Translations under genes and position numbers: made by a program
In this document: positions 15,821-23,977 of the stretch, one piece after another
Layout: every line of letters starts with the position of its first letter
Numbering within the stretch: position 1 is the first letter of the stretch
Assembly: GCF_014199685.1 (NCBI RefSeq)
Contig: NZ_JACHNZ010000043.1
Span: 1 to 32,469, forward strand
Length of the DNA: 32,469 nt
DNA from: Sphingosinicella soli
GTDB taxonomy: Bacteria; Pseudomonadota; Alphaproteobacteria; Sphingomonadales; Sphingomonadaceae
Direction: 5' to 3'
The notes under the pieces: generated by a model
Seen by the model: the letters and a program-made list of their open reading frames with translations, nothing else
Database searches by the model: none
What the model was told of the DNA's origin: nothing

Positions 15821-16031
15821 CGCGGCACTATCAGCTTCGGCAGATCTGTAGTCAGCGGTCCGCTGATTGGCATGTTGAGTATCACTATCCATGGGTTGAT
15901 CGGCAACAAATCGCCGATATCATGGCTATCCGCGTCAGCGGCAAACGGGCAGCCTTGACGCCAGAACGCTTGGTCGCCCCCAACCGCGTGGTTCACGATC
16001 GAGGCGCAGCTCACTCGAAAACCACTCTTGC
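15821..16031. other. Spacer between the two converging lasso half-operons
   Basis: No gene is supported. It contains a 15-bp palindrome TCAGCGG-T-CCGCTGA at 15852-15866. It separates the lasC stop from a short stretch resembling the lasC 3' end (see the next entry). The intervening sequence is unlike its neighbours and could be the scar of a deletion. Confidence 0.4.
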
Positions 16032-16076
16032 ATGCTCGCCGTCGCGGATGTCGAGGCCTGGGCGCGCGCCTTCTGA
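16032..16076 (+). pseudogene. Remnant of a second lasC 3' end
   Basis: Read from 16032, the frame gives MLAVADVEAWARAF and stop. The tail of the intact cyclase just upstream reads ILSIVDVEAWARSF and stop. Nine consecutive residues of VEAWAR plus flanks agree, as does the DNA, including the base pairs after the stop (GACGC). This looks like the tail of a second, diverged cyclase gene whose body has been lost, implying that the locus once held a tandem B-C copy. Confidence 0.65.
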
Positions 16077-16088
16077 CGCCGCGCCCAG

Positions 16089-16120
16089 GCCCTGAGCGCT
16101 TAGGGCTTTTCGTTTGTTTT
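16089..16120 (+). terminator. Intrinsic terminator of the lasABC operon
   Basis: GCCCTGAGCGCTTAGGGC (16089-16106) is a near-perfect self-complementary stem, followed on the plus strand by TTTTCGTTTGTTTT. It ends plus-strand transcription from lasC and overlaps the last codons and stop of the convergent isopeptidase gene. Confidence 0.8.
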
Positions 16121-18226
16121 CTGGCCCTGGCGCATCGCATCCCAGCGGGCATACTGTGCGGTCTTCGCCGGGCTCTCGTCGCGTCTCCCCCGCAGCCAGA
16201 AATCGAACCAGTCGAGCGCCCTCTCCCAGGTGGCGCGCCGATGCACGGGTTGCCAGCGGATGTGCCGCTCATCGGGAAACACATACATCTCGACCGGCTT
16301 GCCGAGCTCGGTCAACACGGTCCAGACGTCGAGGGCGTGCAGATATTCCCGGTCAGCGAGTTGCAGCAGGATGGGCGTGTCGATACGTGCAGCGTTCTGC
16401 ACGATCGAGGCCGGTTCCCAGAATTCGGGATTGGGCCGCGTCGCAGGCGGATAACCCTGCGACTGCATCGCGCGTGCCCAGACGGGCCCGCCATAGGTGG
16501 CGATTGCACCCGGCTCCATACAGCAGTTGCTCATCGCCGCCGCCGCGAACCGGTCGGAATTGATGAGCGCGAAGGCCGCTGTGCTTGCGCCGTCGCTGAG
16601 CCCCGTAATTCCGATACGGGCCGGATCGGCAATGCCCATGTCTATCGCTTTCTGCACACCCGCCTCGACCGACGAGAGCAGACTGCGGCGCTCGGCCCAG
16701 TCCGTATTGTTGGTCGCCATGAGTTCGTCGTTGTTCTTCGGCGTGCCCTTGACGGTCGCGAAGAACGGCGGCCGTTCGAAACTGAGCACGGCAAAGCCGC
16801 GCGCCGCGAAGGCGTGGACCGGATATTCGTCGCCTGTACCGCCCCTGAGGAAGCCGTCGCTATGGTACTGGACCACGACCATCGGCAATTTCCCGCCCGC
16901 GTAGCCCGGCGGTACGACGAGCTCTGCCCACGTCTCGATCCCGACGTTGTTGGAAAAGAAGAGTCTTCGGGAGGTCCCGAGACGGATCGAGGCAAACTCC
17001 GGGTTGGGATCGTAGAGCACCGTGACATGGCCGGTGCCCGGGTCAATGGCCACGACCCGGCGCGGGGTGGTTGCGTTTTCGCGTAGGCATATGAGGCGCC
17101 CTGCCGCGGCCGTGCACCCCTGCAGCACGTCAGGACCGGCCAGAATCTGCCTCGGATTGTCCTTGCCGGGACGCCACCGCCAGATCGCCATTTCGTTGTT
17201 CGCCCTGCCCTGGCTGCGCACAACGAAGAGCGTGTCGTCAATCCAGGTCAGCCCCGTGATCTTTCCCGAACAGATATCCGCTTCGCATGGAATGGCCTTG
17301 CCGGCCGCGTCCTCGACATGGAGCATCAGGGGCCCCAGAAAGTCGCGCTTCGCCGACGCCCGCCCTGCCCGCGAGGTTGCGGAAAACATCGAGCCTCCGC
17401 CGAGCGTCACATCGGCGCCCAGCTGCGCCGCGTCACCGGCGTCGGCTGCTCGGATGTCGCCGCCTTCGGGCGCTGCCGACAGGACCACCCGTGGATGTTC
17501 ACCGGTGATCTTCGGAAATGCGCCCGTCGTCGGATTGAAGCGGTCGTCGTAGAGATAGCCCGAACGCCCTTCCTCTGCGATCAGCGCTCGGGTTTCGCGG
17601 ATCCCCGGGCGGACGCCGACAAGGATGCGCGTGCCGTCAGCCGTCCAGCCGACGGACTCGGCATCATCGGCTGTTGCCGCGACGGCATTGGCACCGCTCC
17701 CGTCCGCCGCGACACGCCAGGCCTGCACGCGGCCGTCTACCTTTTTCCGGTAGGCGATCCAGCGCCCGTCGGGCGACCAGACCGGCACGATGAGATCGGG
17801 AAAGCCCGGTTCTTCAAGCATGCCGCGCAGAATGTACGACAGCGTGATCAACTCCCCGCCTGTGTCAACGACGCGTGTCCCGCCGCTTGCGACATCGAGA
17901 ACGACAAGCGCGCGGCAATAGCTGTTCGTGTCCGGGTTCGCGCGATTGATCAGAAAGGCGAGCGAACGGCCATCAGGCGAGACAGAGAGCGGAGTATGGC
18001 TTGTGACCATGCTGCCTTCGGGAAGTCCGATATCGCGAAGGCGCAGGAGATCGTCCGGAACGAGCGCGCGCGTGGTCGGCTCGTTGCCATCCCGCGCTGG
18101 CACAATGTCCGCACAGGTGGCATCAGCATACGCGGCGCTACAGGACATAAATGCCACAAGCGCTGCCCAAACACTGAAAACGTGGACACCGCTACGCGTC
18201 GAAAGCGTGCGAAAGAGACTTACCAT
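16100..18226 (-). CDS. lasE: Lasso peptide isopeptidase E (prolyl-oligopeptidase-like, S9)
   Basis: A 708-residue secreted protein with a signal peptide (VFSVWAALVAFMSCSAAYADA). A beta-propeller region follows, with WSPDG repeats, and a C-terminal alpha/beta-hydrolase domain. The catalytic triad is Ser544 in GITGLSDGAS, Asp625 in LQLADREY and His655 in PDERHIRW; the spacing agrees with lasso isopeptidases of the AtxE2 type. It hydrolyses the isopeptide bond of the lasso ring, linearising the peptide after uptake into the periplasm. It begins inside the 3' end of the TonB receptor gene (7-nt overlap, ATGGTAA), so the two are translationally coupled. It is the last gene of the minus-strand operon. 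Confidence 0.9.
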   Translation of the reverse strand: MVSLFRTLSTRSGVHVFSVWAALVAFMSCSAAYADATCADIVPARDGNEPTTRALVPDDLLRLRDIGLPEGSMVTSHTPLSVSPDGRSLAFLINRANPDTNSYCRALVVLDVASGGTRVVDTGGELITLSYILRGMLEEPGFPDLIVPVWSPDGRWIAYRKKVDGRVQAWRVAADGSGANAVAATADDAESVGWTADGTRILVGVRPGIRETRALIAEEGRSGYLYDDRFNPTTGAFPKITGEHPRVVLSAAPEGGDIRAADAGDAAQLGADVTLGGGSMFSATSRAGRASAKRDFLGPLMLHVEDAAGKAIPCEADICSGKITGLTWIDDTLFVVRSQGRANNEMAIWRWRPGKDNPRQILAGPDVLQGCTAAAGRLICLRENATTPRRVVAIDPGTGHVTVLYDPNPEFASIRLGTSRRLFFSNNVGIETWAELVVPPGYAGGKLPMVVVQYHSDGFLRGGTGDEYPVHAFAARGFAVLSFERPPFFATVKGTPKNNDELMATNNTDWAERRSLLSSVEAGVQKAIDMGIADPARIGITGLSDGASTAAFALINSDRFAAAAMSNCCMEPGAIATYGGPVWARAMQSQGYPPATRPNPEFWEPASIVQNAARIDTPILLQLADREYLHALDVWTVLTELGKPVEMYVFPDERHIRWQPVHRRATWERALDWFDFWLRGRRDESPAKTAQYARWDAMRQGQKTNEKP

Positions 18227-20775
18227 GTCTTGCTGACTCCAAGGCTGATGAACCGCCCGACGGCTGAGTAATTCGTCGAGTCGTAGGGCGTGTCGTAGTA
18301 GAGCGTCGTCCGGATTGGATCGGGACGCGCGTTGAGGACATTCTCGGCGGCAAGCACAAACTCAAGACCGCCGAGGAGACCGCCGCCACGCGGTGTCTCG
18401 AAGCGCAACGCGAGATCGAGCGTTGTCATCCCCTCGACATCATCGGCAGGCATCTGCCGCATGTCGGTAACCCCGCCGGTATAGTTGAGATGCGCGTTCA
18501 GCCCGAGTGGCCCCTTGCTCCAGATTGCACCGGCGCGTGCACGCCAGTGCGGCGGGTTGAACAGCCGGCCTGCGAGCGCGACCTCGGGCTGTAGTGCGGT
18601 GCGACGCTGCGTGCTTTCGAGCCAGGTCGCGTTGAGCGAAAGGCTGAGCGTGCCTCCGGCAATGGCGGTTTCGTAGCTCGCCAGCGCATCGAGCCCGCGG
18701 ATCGTCTGATGCCCGGCATTGACGTAGCGGTTGTTGACAATCGCAGTCACCGAAGCCGGATCAAAGTCTCCGCCCGTACTGTTGAAGAAACTGTCCACCG
18801 AATCGATCGCGGCATTTACGGCGCCCGCGTCCGGATCGCGCGAAACCAGATCGGCGTAGGCGGGATCGCTGAGCGCCTGCGCCGTTGTCACGATCGGTGT
18901 GACGATGCGGTTCCGGTAGCGCGTTTCAAACCAGCCGAACTCAAGCCGTGCGCCTGCAATCGCGGGTTCGAGCACGACCGATGCCGACCAGGTTCGGGCA
19001 CGCTCGGGTGCGAGCGCAGTGTTGCCGCCGATCAGCAGCAGCGCGGTTGCGCCGGACGTTGCTGTGCCGCCGAGGCGGGTGGCGGGGACCAGCGTGGCCG
19101 ACGGCGACTGATAGAGCTGCAGGAAGGTCGGCGCACGGAACGACCGGCCCCAGCTGCCCTTCAGCGTCACACCGGCGAGGGGCGCGTAAATGAGGCCGAG
19201 CTTGGGCGTCACCACCGTATCGATATCGGGGTAATGCTCGTAGCGCAGCGCGCCGCTGAGGTTCAGGCGGTGGACGCCCGGGATGGCCATGGCCGGCGCG
19301 ACGAACGGCAGATTGAGTTCGGCGTAGGCAAAGTTGCTGTCGCGCGTTTCGTCAATGTCGAGCTGCGGTGCGAGCGCACGGCGCAACTCGAATGCATTCT
19401 GCCGGTAGCCGCCGCCGACCGCGAGACGTGCACTGCCGCCGGGCAGCGAAAACAATGGTCCGTCCGCGGCAAGTTCGATCGACGTCGCGGAATTGCAATA
19501 GCAATTGGGGCCGTTCAGCAGCACGCTATCGCCAAGGATGTTGGCGATCGTGAAATGCACGCGGTCCTCTCCGTACATCGTGGAGAGGCCGGCGCGCCAG
19601 CTGCCGAGATCAACCTTGAGCGCGGGCGCGATCGCGAAGGACGTGCTCCGCGTACGGTTTTCCGCGCGGCTCACGTCGAGGTCACCAGCCGTGTTCAGCG
19701 GGAAGATCGATGCCTTCCAGCGCTTGTTGTAAAGCGCATCGAAGGCGAGCGTGACCTTGTCCCCGATCGCCTGATACCCGCTCACAAGCCCGTTGTGGTG
19801 CTTGAGAAACGGAAACAGCGTCACACCCGGTGTGACGCCCGCGGCATAGCTGCGCTGCCGCGCGACGATCGGCGAGATGCGCGAGAATTCGTAGGCGCCC
19901 ATGAGACCGCCGCTGTCCCAGGTGCGGCCGGCCAGAAGCCCGTACTGCTGCTGCCCGTTGCCGCCGTCGGTCGATGCGCCCCAGCGCGCCCGCGTGCGAA
20001 GGCCGTCGAAATCGCTGCGTAGAATGATGTTTGCCACCCCCGCGACGGCATCCGAGCCGTAGAGCGCCGATGCGCCGTCCGCGACGATCTCGATGCGGTC
20101 GACGGCATCGAAGGGAATCGCCGAGATATCGACGCTCTGCAGCGCCGATGAATAGGACAGCCGGTGGCCATTGAGGAGCGTCAGCGTGGCATCGCTGCCA
20201 AGCCCGCGCAGGTTGAGCGACGCGCCGCCGCCGATGTCGACGCCGCTGGCTTCGGGCACATTGTTGCCGATGCCCGGGTTCTGCCCGCCCCCGAAATTCT
20301 GCGGCAGCGCCCGCATCGCGTCGGCGAGACCCGCTTGCCCCGCCGCGCGCATCCGGTCGGCGCTGACCGCGATGACCGGCGAGGCAATGGGCGCACCGCG
20401 AATGCGCGTTCCCGTGACGACGATCGGTTCCTTGTCGCTCCCGCCTGCAGCCTCGACGCGGCGGACCACGAGTGCGCCGTTCGCGCGCTCTGCGACAAGC
20501 CCCGTTCCTGCGAGCAGTGCGCGGACGGCGGCATCGGGGGCGTAGGCGCCGCGTAGTGCCGGCGCCGCGAGCCCCTCGACGAGTGCGGCCGGCGCGATAA
20601 TTTCGGTGCCCGACCGCGTTCCGATTTCGCCGAGCGCAGCACCAAGCCCCTGCACGGGCATATCATAGATCTGCGCGTCCGGTCCCTGCGCGAGCGCCGA
20701 TGCGCTGCCCGCCAGCAACCAGAGTGCGATCAGGCCCCGCCTCACGGCATTTTTCTGCCGTTTCCTCTGCGTCAT
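18220..20775 (-). CDS. TonB-dependent receptor with N-terminal STN signalling domain
   Basis: An 851-residue outer-membrane transducer. It has a signal peptide (GLIALWLLAGSASALAQ), then the STN domain (IYDMPVQGLGAALGEIGTRSG up to VERANGALVVRR, periplasmic), a plug beginning with EPIVVTGTRIRG, and a 22-strand barrel ending in the aromatic residue Trp. ATG 20775 has GGAGG six to ten bases upstream. STN-bearing receptors signal ligand binding to a FecR-type anti-sigma factor, and that partner is the next gene upstream. The coupling to isopeptidase E and the location opposite lasABC make the lasso peptide the most likely ligand. The frame is open for 93 codons upstream, but that extension overlaps fecR without similarity. 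Confidence 0.9.
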   Translation of the reverse strand: MTQRKRQKNAVRRGLIALWLLAGSASALAQGPDAQIYDMPVQGLGAALGEIGTRSGTEIIAPAALVEGLAAPALRGAYAPDAAVRALLAGTGLVAERANGALVVRRVEAAGGSDKEPIVVTGTRIRGAPIASPVIAVSADRMRAAGQAGLADAMRALPQNFGGGQNPGIGNNVPEASGVDIGGGASLNLRGLGSDATLTLLNGHRLSYSSALQSVDISAIPFDAVDRIEIVADGASALYGSDAVAGVANIILRSDFDGLRTRARWGASTDGGNGQQQYGLLAGRTWDSGGLMGAYEFSRISPIVARQRSYAAGVTPGVTLFPFLKHHNGLVSGYQAIGDKVTLAFDALYNKRWKASIFPLNTAGDLDVSRAENRTRSTSFAIAPALKVDLGSWRAGLSTMYGEDRVHFTIANILGDSVLLNGPNCYCNSATSIELAADGPLFSLPGGSARLAVGGGYRQNAFELRRALAPQLDIDETRDSNFAYAELNLPFVAPAMAIPGVHRLNLSGALRYEHYPDIDTVVTPKLGLIYAPLAGVTLKGSWGRSFRAPTFLQLYQSPSATLVPATRLGGTATSGATALLLIGGNTALAPERARTWSASVVLEPAIAGARLEFGWFETRYRNRIVTPIVTTAQALSDPAYADLVSRDPDAGAVNAAIDSVDSFFNSTGGDFDPASVTAIVNNRYVNAGHQTIRGLDALASYETAIAGGTLSLSLNATWLESTQRRTALQPEVALAGRLFNPPHWRARAGAIWSKGPLGLNAHLNYTGGVTDMRQMPADDVEGMTTLDLALRFETPRGGGLLGGLEFVLAAENVLNARPDPIRTTLYYDTPYDSTNYSAVGRFISLGVSKTW

Positions 20776-20854
20776 TTCTTCCTCCCTGTGGACGCCTCGG
20801 GATGAAGCGTTCAGGGCGGTTGACGCCGGGGGCGACAAACCCCCTACGCGATTT

Positions 20855-21808
20855 TCAGAAAGATCGCGCTTGCAGCCGGACAATCCCGCCCGGTTCGCGA
20901 ACGACCGCAAGGTCGAGCGTCGCGGCGAGCTTGTCGGCGAGGCGCGGGTCGCCAAGGCGCATGGTACCTGACACCCTGAGCGCGCCCAGCGCCGGATCGG
21001 CCAGTTCGATGCGAGCACCCGGCGACCGGTTGGCCTCTGCAACAAGCTGGGCAAGCGGCAGGCGCTGCGTCACCACAAGGCCCTCGGTCCAGCGCGCGGT
21101 GTCTGCAAGAGCAGGTCTGATTCCTGCGCTCCCGTCCTTCGCTACAATACGCTCGCCCGGGTTCAGCGTCGCAGGCTTCGATGCGTTCGCCGCGCTGACA
21201 TCGACCACGCCTTCCAGGAGCGTCACTTCAGCGCCGGTATTACCCGCCTCGACGTCGAACACGGTGCCCCGCGCGACGACGCGGGTGCCGGCGGCGAGCA
21301 CGACGAAGGGCCGCCTGGCATCATGCGCAACAACAAACCGTGCCCGGCCACGATCCAGCCGGATCCGGCGCTCGGCGCCTGAATATTCCACGGCAAGCGC
21401 GCCGCCGCCGTCCAGAAGCACTGACGAGCCGTCAGCGAGCCCCCATGCCCGCCGTTCATCGTTGGCGCTCGCAAGCGCAAGAATGTTCGCGGGGGCCTGT
21501 TCGGGCAGGACGGGCGATCCGGCCGACAACAGGCTGACGCCAAGCAGGAGGAGCGCGATCGCCGCAGCGGCTGCCAGTGGTTTCCAGCGCGCGGATGTTT
21601 GCCTGCCTGGCGGCTTATTCCGAAGGCTGCTGCGGCCGGCCGTGTTCCAGACCTGCTCGATCTCGCGGTAGGCCCTCGCGTTTTCGGGATCCGCGTACCA
21701 GGCCTCGAACCCTGCGCGGTCATCCGCGGCTTCGGCGCCGCGCATGCGCGCATACCAGTCGCTTGCCTCGGCAACGCGCGCGTCGCCGTCCACGGACCGG
21801 GGCGTCAC
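20855..21808 (-). CDS. fecR: FecR-like anti-sigma factor / signal transducer
   Basis: A 317-residue inner-membrane protein. The N-terminal cytoplasmic DUF4880 segment (DWYARMRGAEAADDRAGFEAWYADPENARAYREIEQVW, read in parts) binds the sigma factor. One transmembrane helix (AAAAAIALLLLGVSLLSAG) follows. The periplasmic FecR domain includes GTVFDVEAGNTGAEVTLLEGVVDV, and the C-terminus is STN-like (LRVSGTMRLGDPRLADKLAATLDLAV). It would hold FecI inactive until the receptor signals. The GTG start at 21808 overlaps the sigma-factor stop (GTGA, 4 nt). It ends 79 bp before the TonB receptor start. Confidence 0.88.
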   Translation of the reverse strand: MTPRSVDGDARVAEASDWYARMRGAEAADDRAGFEAWYADPENARAYREIEQVWNTAGRSSLRNKPPGRQTSARWKPLAAAAAIALLLLGVSLLSAGSPVLPEQAPANILALASANDERRAWGLADGSSVLLDGGGALAVEYSGAERRIRLDRGRARFVVAHDARRPFVVLAAGTRVVARGTVFDVEAGNTGAEVTLLEGVVDVSAANASKPATLNPGERIVAKDGSAGIRPALADTARWTEGLVVTQRLPLAQLVAEANRSPGARIELADPALGALRVSGTMRLGDPRLADKLAATLDLAVVREPGGIVRLQARSF

Positions 21809-22371
21809 TCCGCCTTGCCCAGTTCGCGGTGAAGCGCGCGCAGCGCGAGCGAAATATGCTTCTCGACGGTTTTGACGCAAACGCCCATGCGCGCCGCGAT
21901 CTCGGGGTAGGTCAACTCCTCGAAACGATGGGCCATGAAAATCTCGCGCGTTCGTTCAGGGAGCGCCAGAATAGCAGCATCGATACGGCGAAGCATATCC
22001 CGCGCTTCGAGCCGCGCGTGTGGATTTTCTGTCGCCGGGATTTCCTCAATGTTGACGGTGGACGGCTCGCCCTTCCGCGCCCGTTGGCGCGCGGTATCCT
22101 GCAGCAGATTGCAGGCGATCCGCGTCAGGTAGGCGCGAGGTTCGTCAAGGGTGGGCTGCGCGTCTGTCGAGCGGCCCAGAAAACGCGCAAATACGCTCTG
22201 GACGAGATCCTGAACCATGTCGGCCTGCCTGGTCCGGCGGCCAAACAAACGGCCGAGACGCGGGGCCTCTTCGCGATAAAGCGCCGCGACGTCGGGCGCT
22301 TTCGACTCTGCGACACGCGCATGAAATTCATCATCGGCAGGATCTGCCGAACTCCAGAGGTTCAGCTGCAT
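21805..22371 (-). CDS. fecI: FecI-like ECF sigma factor
   Basis: A 188-residue extracytoplasmic-function sigma factor. Region 2 is visible as ALYREEAPRLGRLFGRR, followed by ADMVQDLVQSVFARFL, and region 4 as LPERTREIFMAHRFEELTYPEIAARMGVCVKTVEKHI (read in parts). It would direct RNA polymerase to the receptor operon and perhaps the lasso promoter once released by FecR. ATG 22371 is preferred because domain similarity begins there; the frame is open to 22563 with a TTG start, and the inferred promoter near 22640-22668 would allow that longer form. It heads a four-gene operon with three overlaps. Confidence 0.85.
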   Translation of the reverse strand: MQLNLWSSADPADDEFHARVAESKAPDVAALYREEAPRLGRLFGRRTRQADMVQDLVQSVFARFLGRSTDAQPTLDEPRAYLTRIACNLLQDTARQRARKGEPSTVNIEEIPATENPHARLEARDMLRRIDAAILALPERTREIFMAHRFEELTYPEIAARMGVCVKTVEKHISLALRALHRELGKAE

Positions 22372-22580
22372 TGCGCGCAGCCGGTTTCCCGCCTGCCCTC
22401 CCCGTCCTGACGCTGCCTTGCCACGACCCGATGCCTCCCTTGCGAGGCACGGCGGAAAGCCGGGTGATGAGAACATGCTTGAGGCATGCGTCAGCGCCTT
22501 TAGTCCCGGAGGACCTGTACATACGCGCCAACCACCCGGCAGAATTCCGGCTTTTGAACTCAAGCGAGGTTCTCACGCCT

Positions 22581-22606
22581 CGGCGCTGCAGTAGCAGTCA
22601 GCGCCG
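22581..22606. promoter_or_regulatory. 8-bp hairpin in the fecI leader
   Basis: CGGCGCTG (22581-22588) and CAGCGCCG (22599-22606) are perfectly complementary around a 10-nt loop. On the minus strand the hairpin lies between the predicted promoter and fecI, so it may shape leader translation or transcription. Confidence 0.45.
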
Positions 22607-22639
22607 GTTCAGGATAAATCAACGACTTTGAATTGCAAT

Positions 22640-22668
22640 ATTAAAAATAAACACTCTTGGCAAAACAA
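22640..22668 (-). promoter_or_regulatory. Predicted sigma-70 promoter of the fecI operon
   Basis: On the minus strand TTGTTT (22663-22668), a 17-nt spacer and TTTAAT (22640-22645, five of six consensus bases) form a plausible promoter about 270 bp upstream of the assigned fecI start. Confidence 0.4.
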
Positions 22669-22872
22669 CTCCAAGTTAAAAACTGACGCAAGCAAGTTCA
22701 CAATTTTTCTGCAGTTTATTTTTTCCATACACCTCCATGCATCGACACAGCGACGACTCCGACCGCCTTCTCTCGACTTTGCTTGTCAATAATGGCAACC
22801 TTCGCGTGAACGGCAGCCCTACATTTTAGATATGCGATTTCCGATCCTCAAACGCTTCAGGCTACACGGGGG

Positions 22873-22964
22873 TATCGGCTGCAGACCCATAAGAGGCTGT
22901 TTGACGCCCATAATCACGCGTTCCGCATGCTGGGCGGCGTTCCGCGCCGGGGGATCTACGACAA
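22873..22964 (+). pseudogene. Fragment of an IS21-family istA transposase gene
   Basis: The plus-strand frame gives YRLQTHKRLFDAHNHAF followed by RMLGGVPRRGIYDN, matching the central catalytic region of IS21 IstA proteins. It is only about 31 codons, with no start or stop. It is cut at its right end by the inverted repeat of the IS3 element, after a CAA that recurs beyond the far end of that element. It is a scrap of an IS21 element oriented opposite to the larger IS21 copy further right. Confidence 0.7.
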
Positions 22965-23928
22965 TTGGAGTGGGCCCCTTGGGTCGGACACGCGGAATGA
23001 GATTGTTTGACCTTGTTCGCAGCACACAGCGTGCGAGAAGCGCGCCTACATCCGCGATCGCCGGCCCAGCGGTATATCCATCGAGCGGGGCTGCCAGCTG
23101 ATGAAGATCGCCCGCTCGACCTGCTACCGCGAGCCGCCGCCAAGCCTTTCCGAGGCTGAACTACTCGATGCGATCAAGGCGATCTGCGATGAGTTCGAGG
23201 CTTATGGCTGGCGCCGCGTGCGCGCGGCCCTCCGACACCAGGGCATCGTTGCCAACCACAAGCGCATCCGTCGCCTGATGCGCGAGCATGATCTGCAGCC
23301 GCGCCGTCGGCGGCGCTATATCGCCACCACTGACAGCGCTCATGACCTGCCGATTTTCCCGGATCTGGCCAAGGCACTCGTGCTGACCGGCCCTGATCAA
23401 CTCTGGGTTGCCGATCTCACCTATGTCGCGATCACCGGCGGCTTTGCTTACGTCGCCATCATCCTGGATGCCTGGTCACGCAAGGTGGTCGGCTACGCGA
23501 TCGGCCGCTCGATCGACGCCCGCCTCGCCATGGCGGCGCTCAAGGTCGCCCTTGAGAGCCGCAGGCCACCGCCCGGTCTCATTCACCATTCGGACCGCGG
23601 ATCGCAATACGCGGCTCGAGCCTACCGCGAGATCCTGACAGCACACGAGGTTGCTGGATCGATGAGCCGGCGCGGCAATCCGTACGACAACGCAAAGGCG
23701 GAAAGCTTCATGAAGACGCTCAAGGTCGAGGCCGTCTACCCGATGGCATTCGAAACTTTCGAGGACGTAACCGCCTCACTTCCGCGCTTCATTGATCACG
23801 TGTACAACCAACGTCGCCTGCATTCCGCACTAGACTACCTCAGCCCCGCGCAGTTCGAGGAGCATCACGCCCGCGCCATGGTCAAATCAGCCGCATAATC
23901 TCTGTCCGACCCAAGGGGCCCACTCCAA
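22965..23928 (+). mobile_element. IS3-family deletion derivative with 26-bp perfect inverted repeats
   Basis: Bases 22965-22990 and 23903-23928 are perfect inverted copies over 26 bp, starting TTGGAGTGGG. The trinucleotide CAA flanks the element on both sides (22962-22964 and 23929-23931), as expected for an IS3-type 3-bp target duplication. Only orfB is present; the space for orfA is about 110 bp and contains a stop, so orfA has been deleted. The element could be mobilised in trans but should not move alone. Confidence 0.8.
23101..23898 (+). CDS. IS3-family transposase OrfB (DDE integrase core)
   Basis: A 265-residue OrfB. The HTH_21-like part ([25 protein letters not shown]) is followed by the rve core: [10 protein letters not shown] (first Asp), [11 protein letters not shown] (second Asp) and [17 protein letters not shown] (Glu), then [19 protein letters not shown]. 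The catalytic triad is intact. The in-frame similarity extends upstream ([22 protein letters not shown]) to a stop at 23008-23010, showing that the natural start, made by frameshifting from orfA, is lost. Confidence 0.85.
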   Translation: MKIARSTCYREPPPSLSEAELLDAIKAICDEFEAYGWRRVRAALRHQGIVANHKRIRRLMREHDLQPRRRRRYIATTDSAHDLPIFPDLAKALVLTGPDQLWVADLTYVAITGGFAYVAIILDAWSRKVVGYAIGRSIDARLAMAALKVALESRRPPPGLIHHSDRGSQYAARAYREILTAHEVAGSMSRRGNPYDNAKAESFMKTLKVEAVYPMAFETFEDVTASLPRFIDHVYNQRRLHSALDYLSPAQFEEHHARAMVKSAA

Positions 23929-23977
23929 CAACCGGACCACTTCTCAGCAACAACAAACATTCCCGGCACCTTTCGGC

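Larger units (their letters stand above)
22372..22872. other. AT-rich promoter region upstream of the fecI operon
   Basis: No supportable ORF (fecI may start as early as 22563). A minus-strand promoter is proposed at 22640-22668 and a perfect 8-bp stem at 22581-22606. From 22610 to 22740 the DNA is strikingly AT-rich compared with its surroundings, which suggests an end of the cargo region or an operator zone. Confidence 0.5.

Noticed and set aside
15852-15866. 15-bp palindrome after lasC as a terminator
   Set aside because: No U-tract follows; a better terminator exists at 16089-16120.
16028-17086. 352-codon plus-strand open frame
   Set aside because: Lies antisense to the isopeptidase gene, whose catalytic triad and signal peptide are clear.
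18709-20022. 437-codon plus-strand open frame
   Set aside because: Antisense shadow of the TonB receptor; composition is Arg-rich and there is no domain.
20776-21054. 93-codon N-terminal extension of the TonB receptor
   Set aside because: It overlaps fecR in another frame, lacks similarity, and the signal peptide with ribosome-binding site lies at 20775.
22873-22964. The istA fragment as part of the larger IS21 element
   Set aside because: It lies on the opposite strand and is separated by the HipBA region, so it is treated as an independent scrap, although both could derive from one family.
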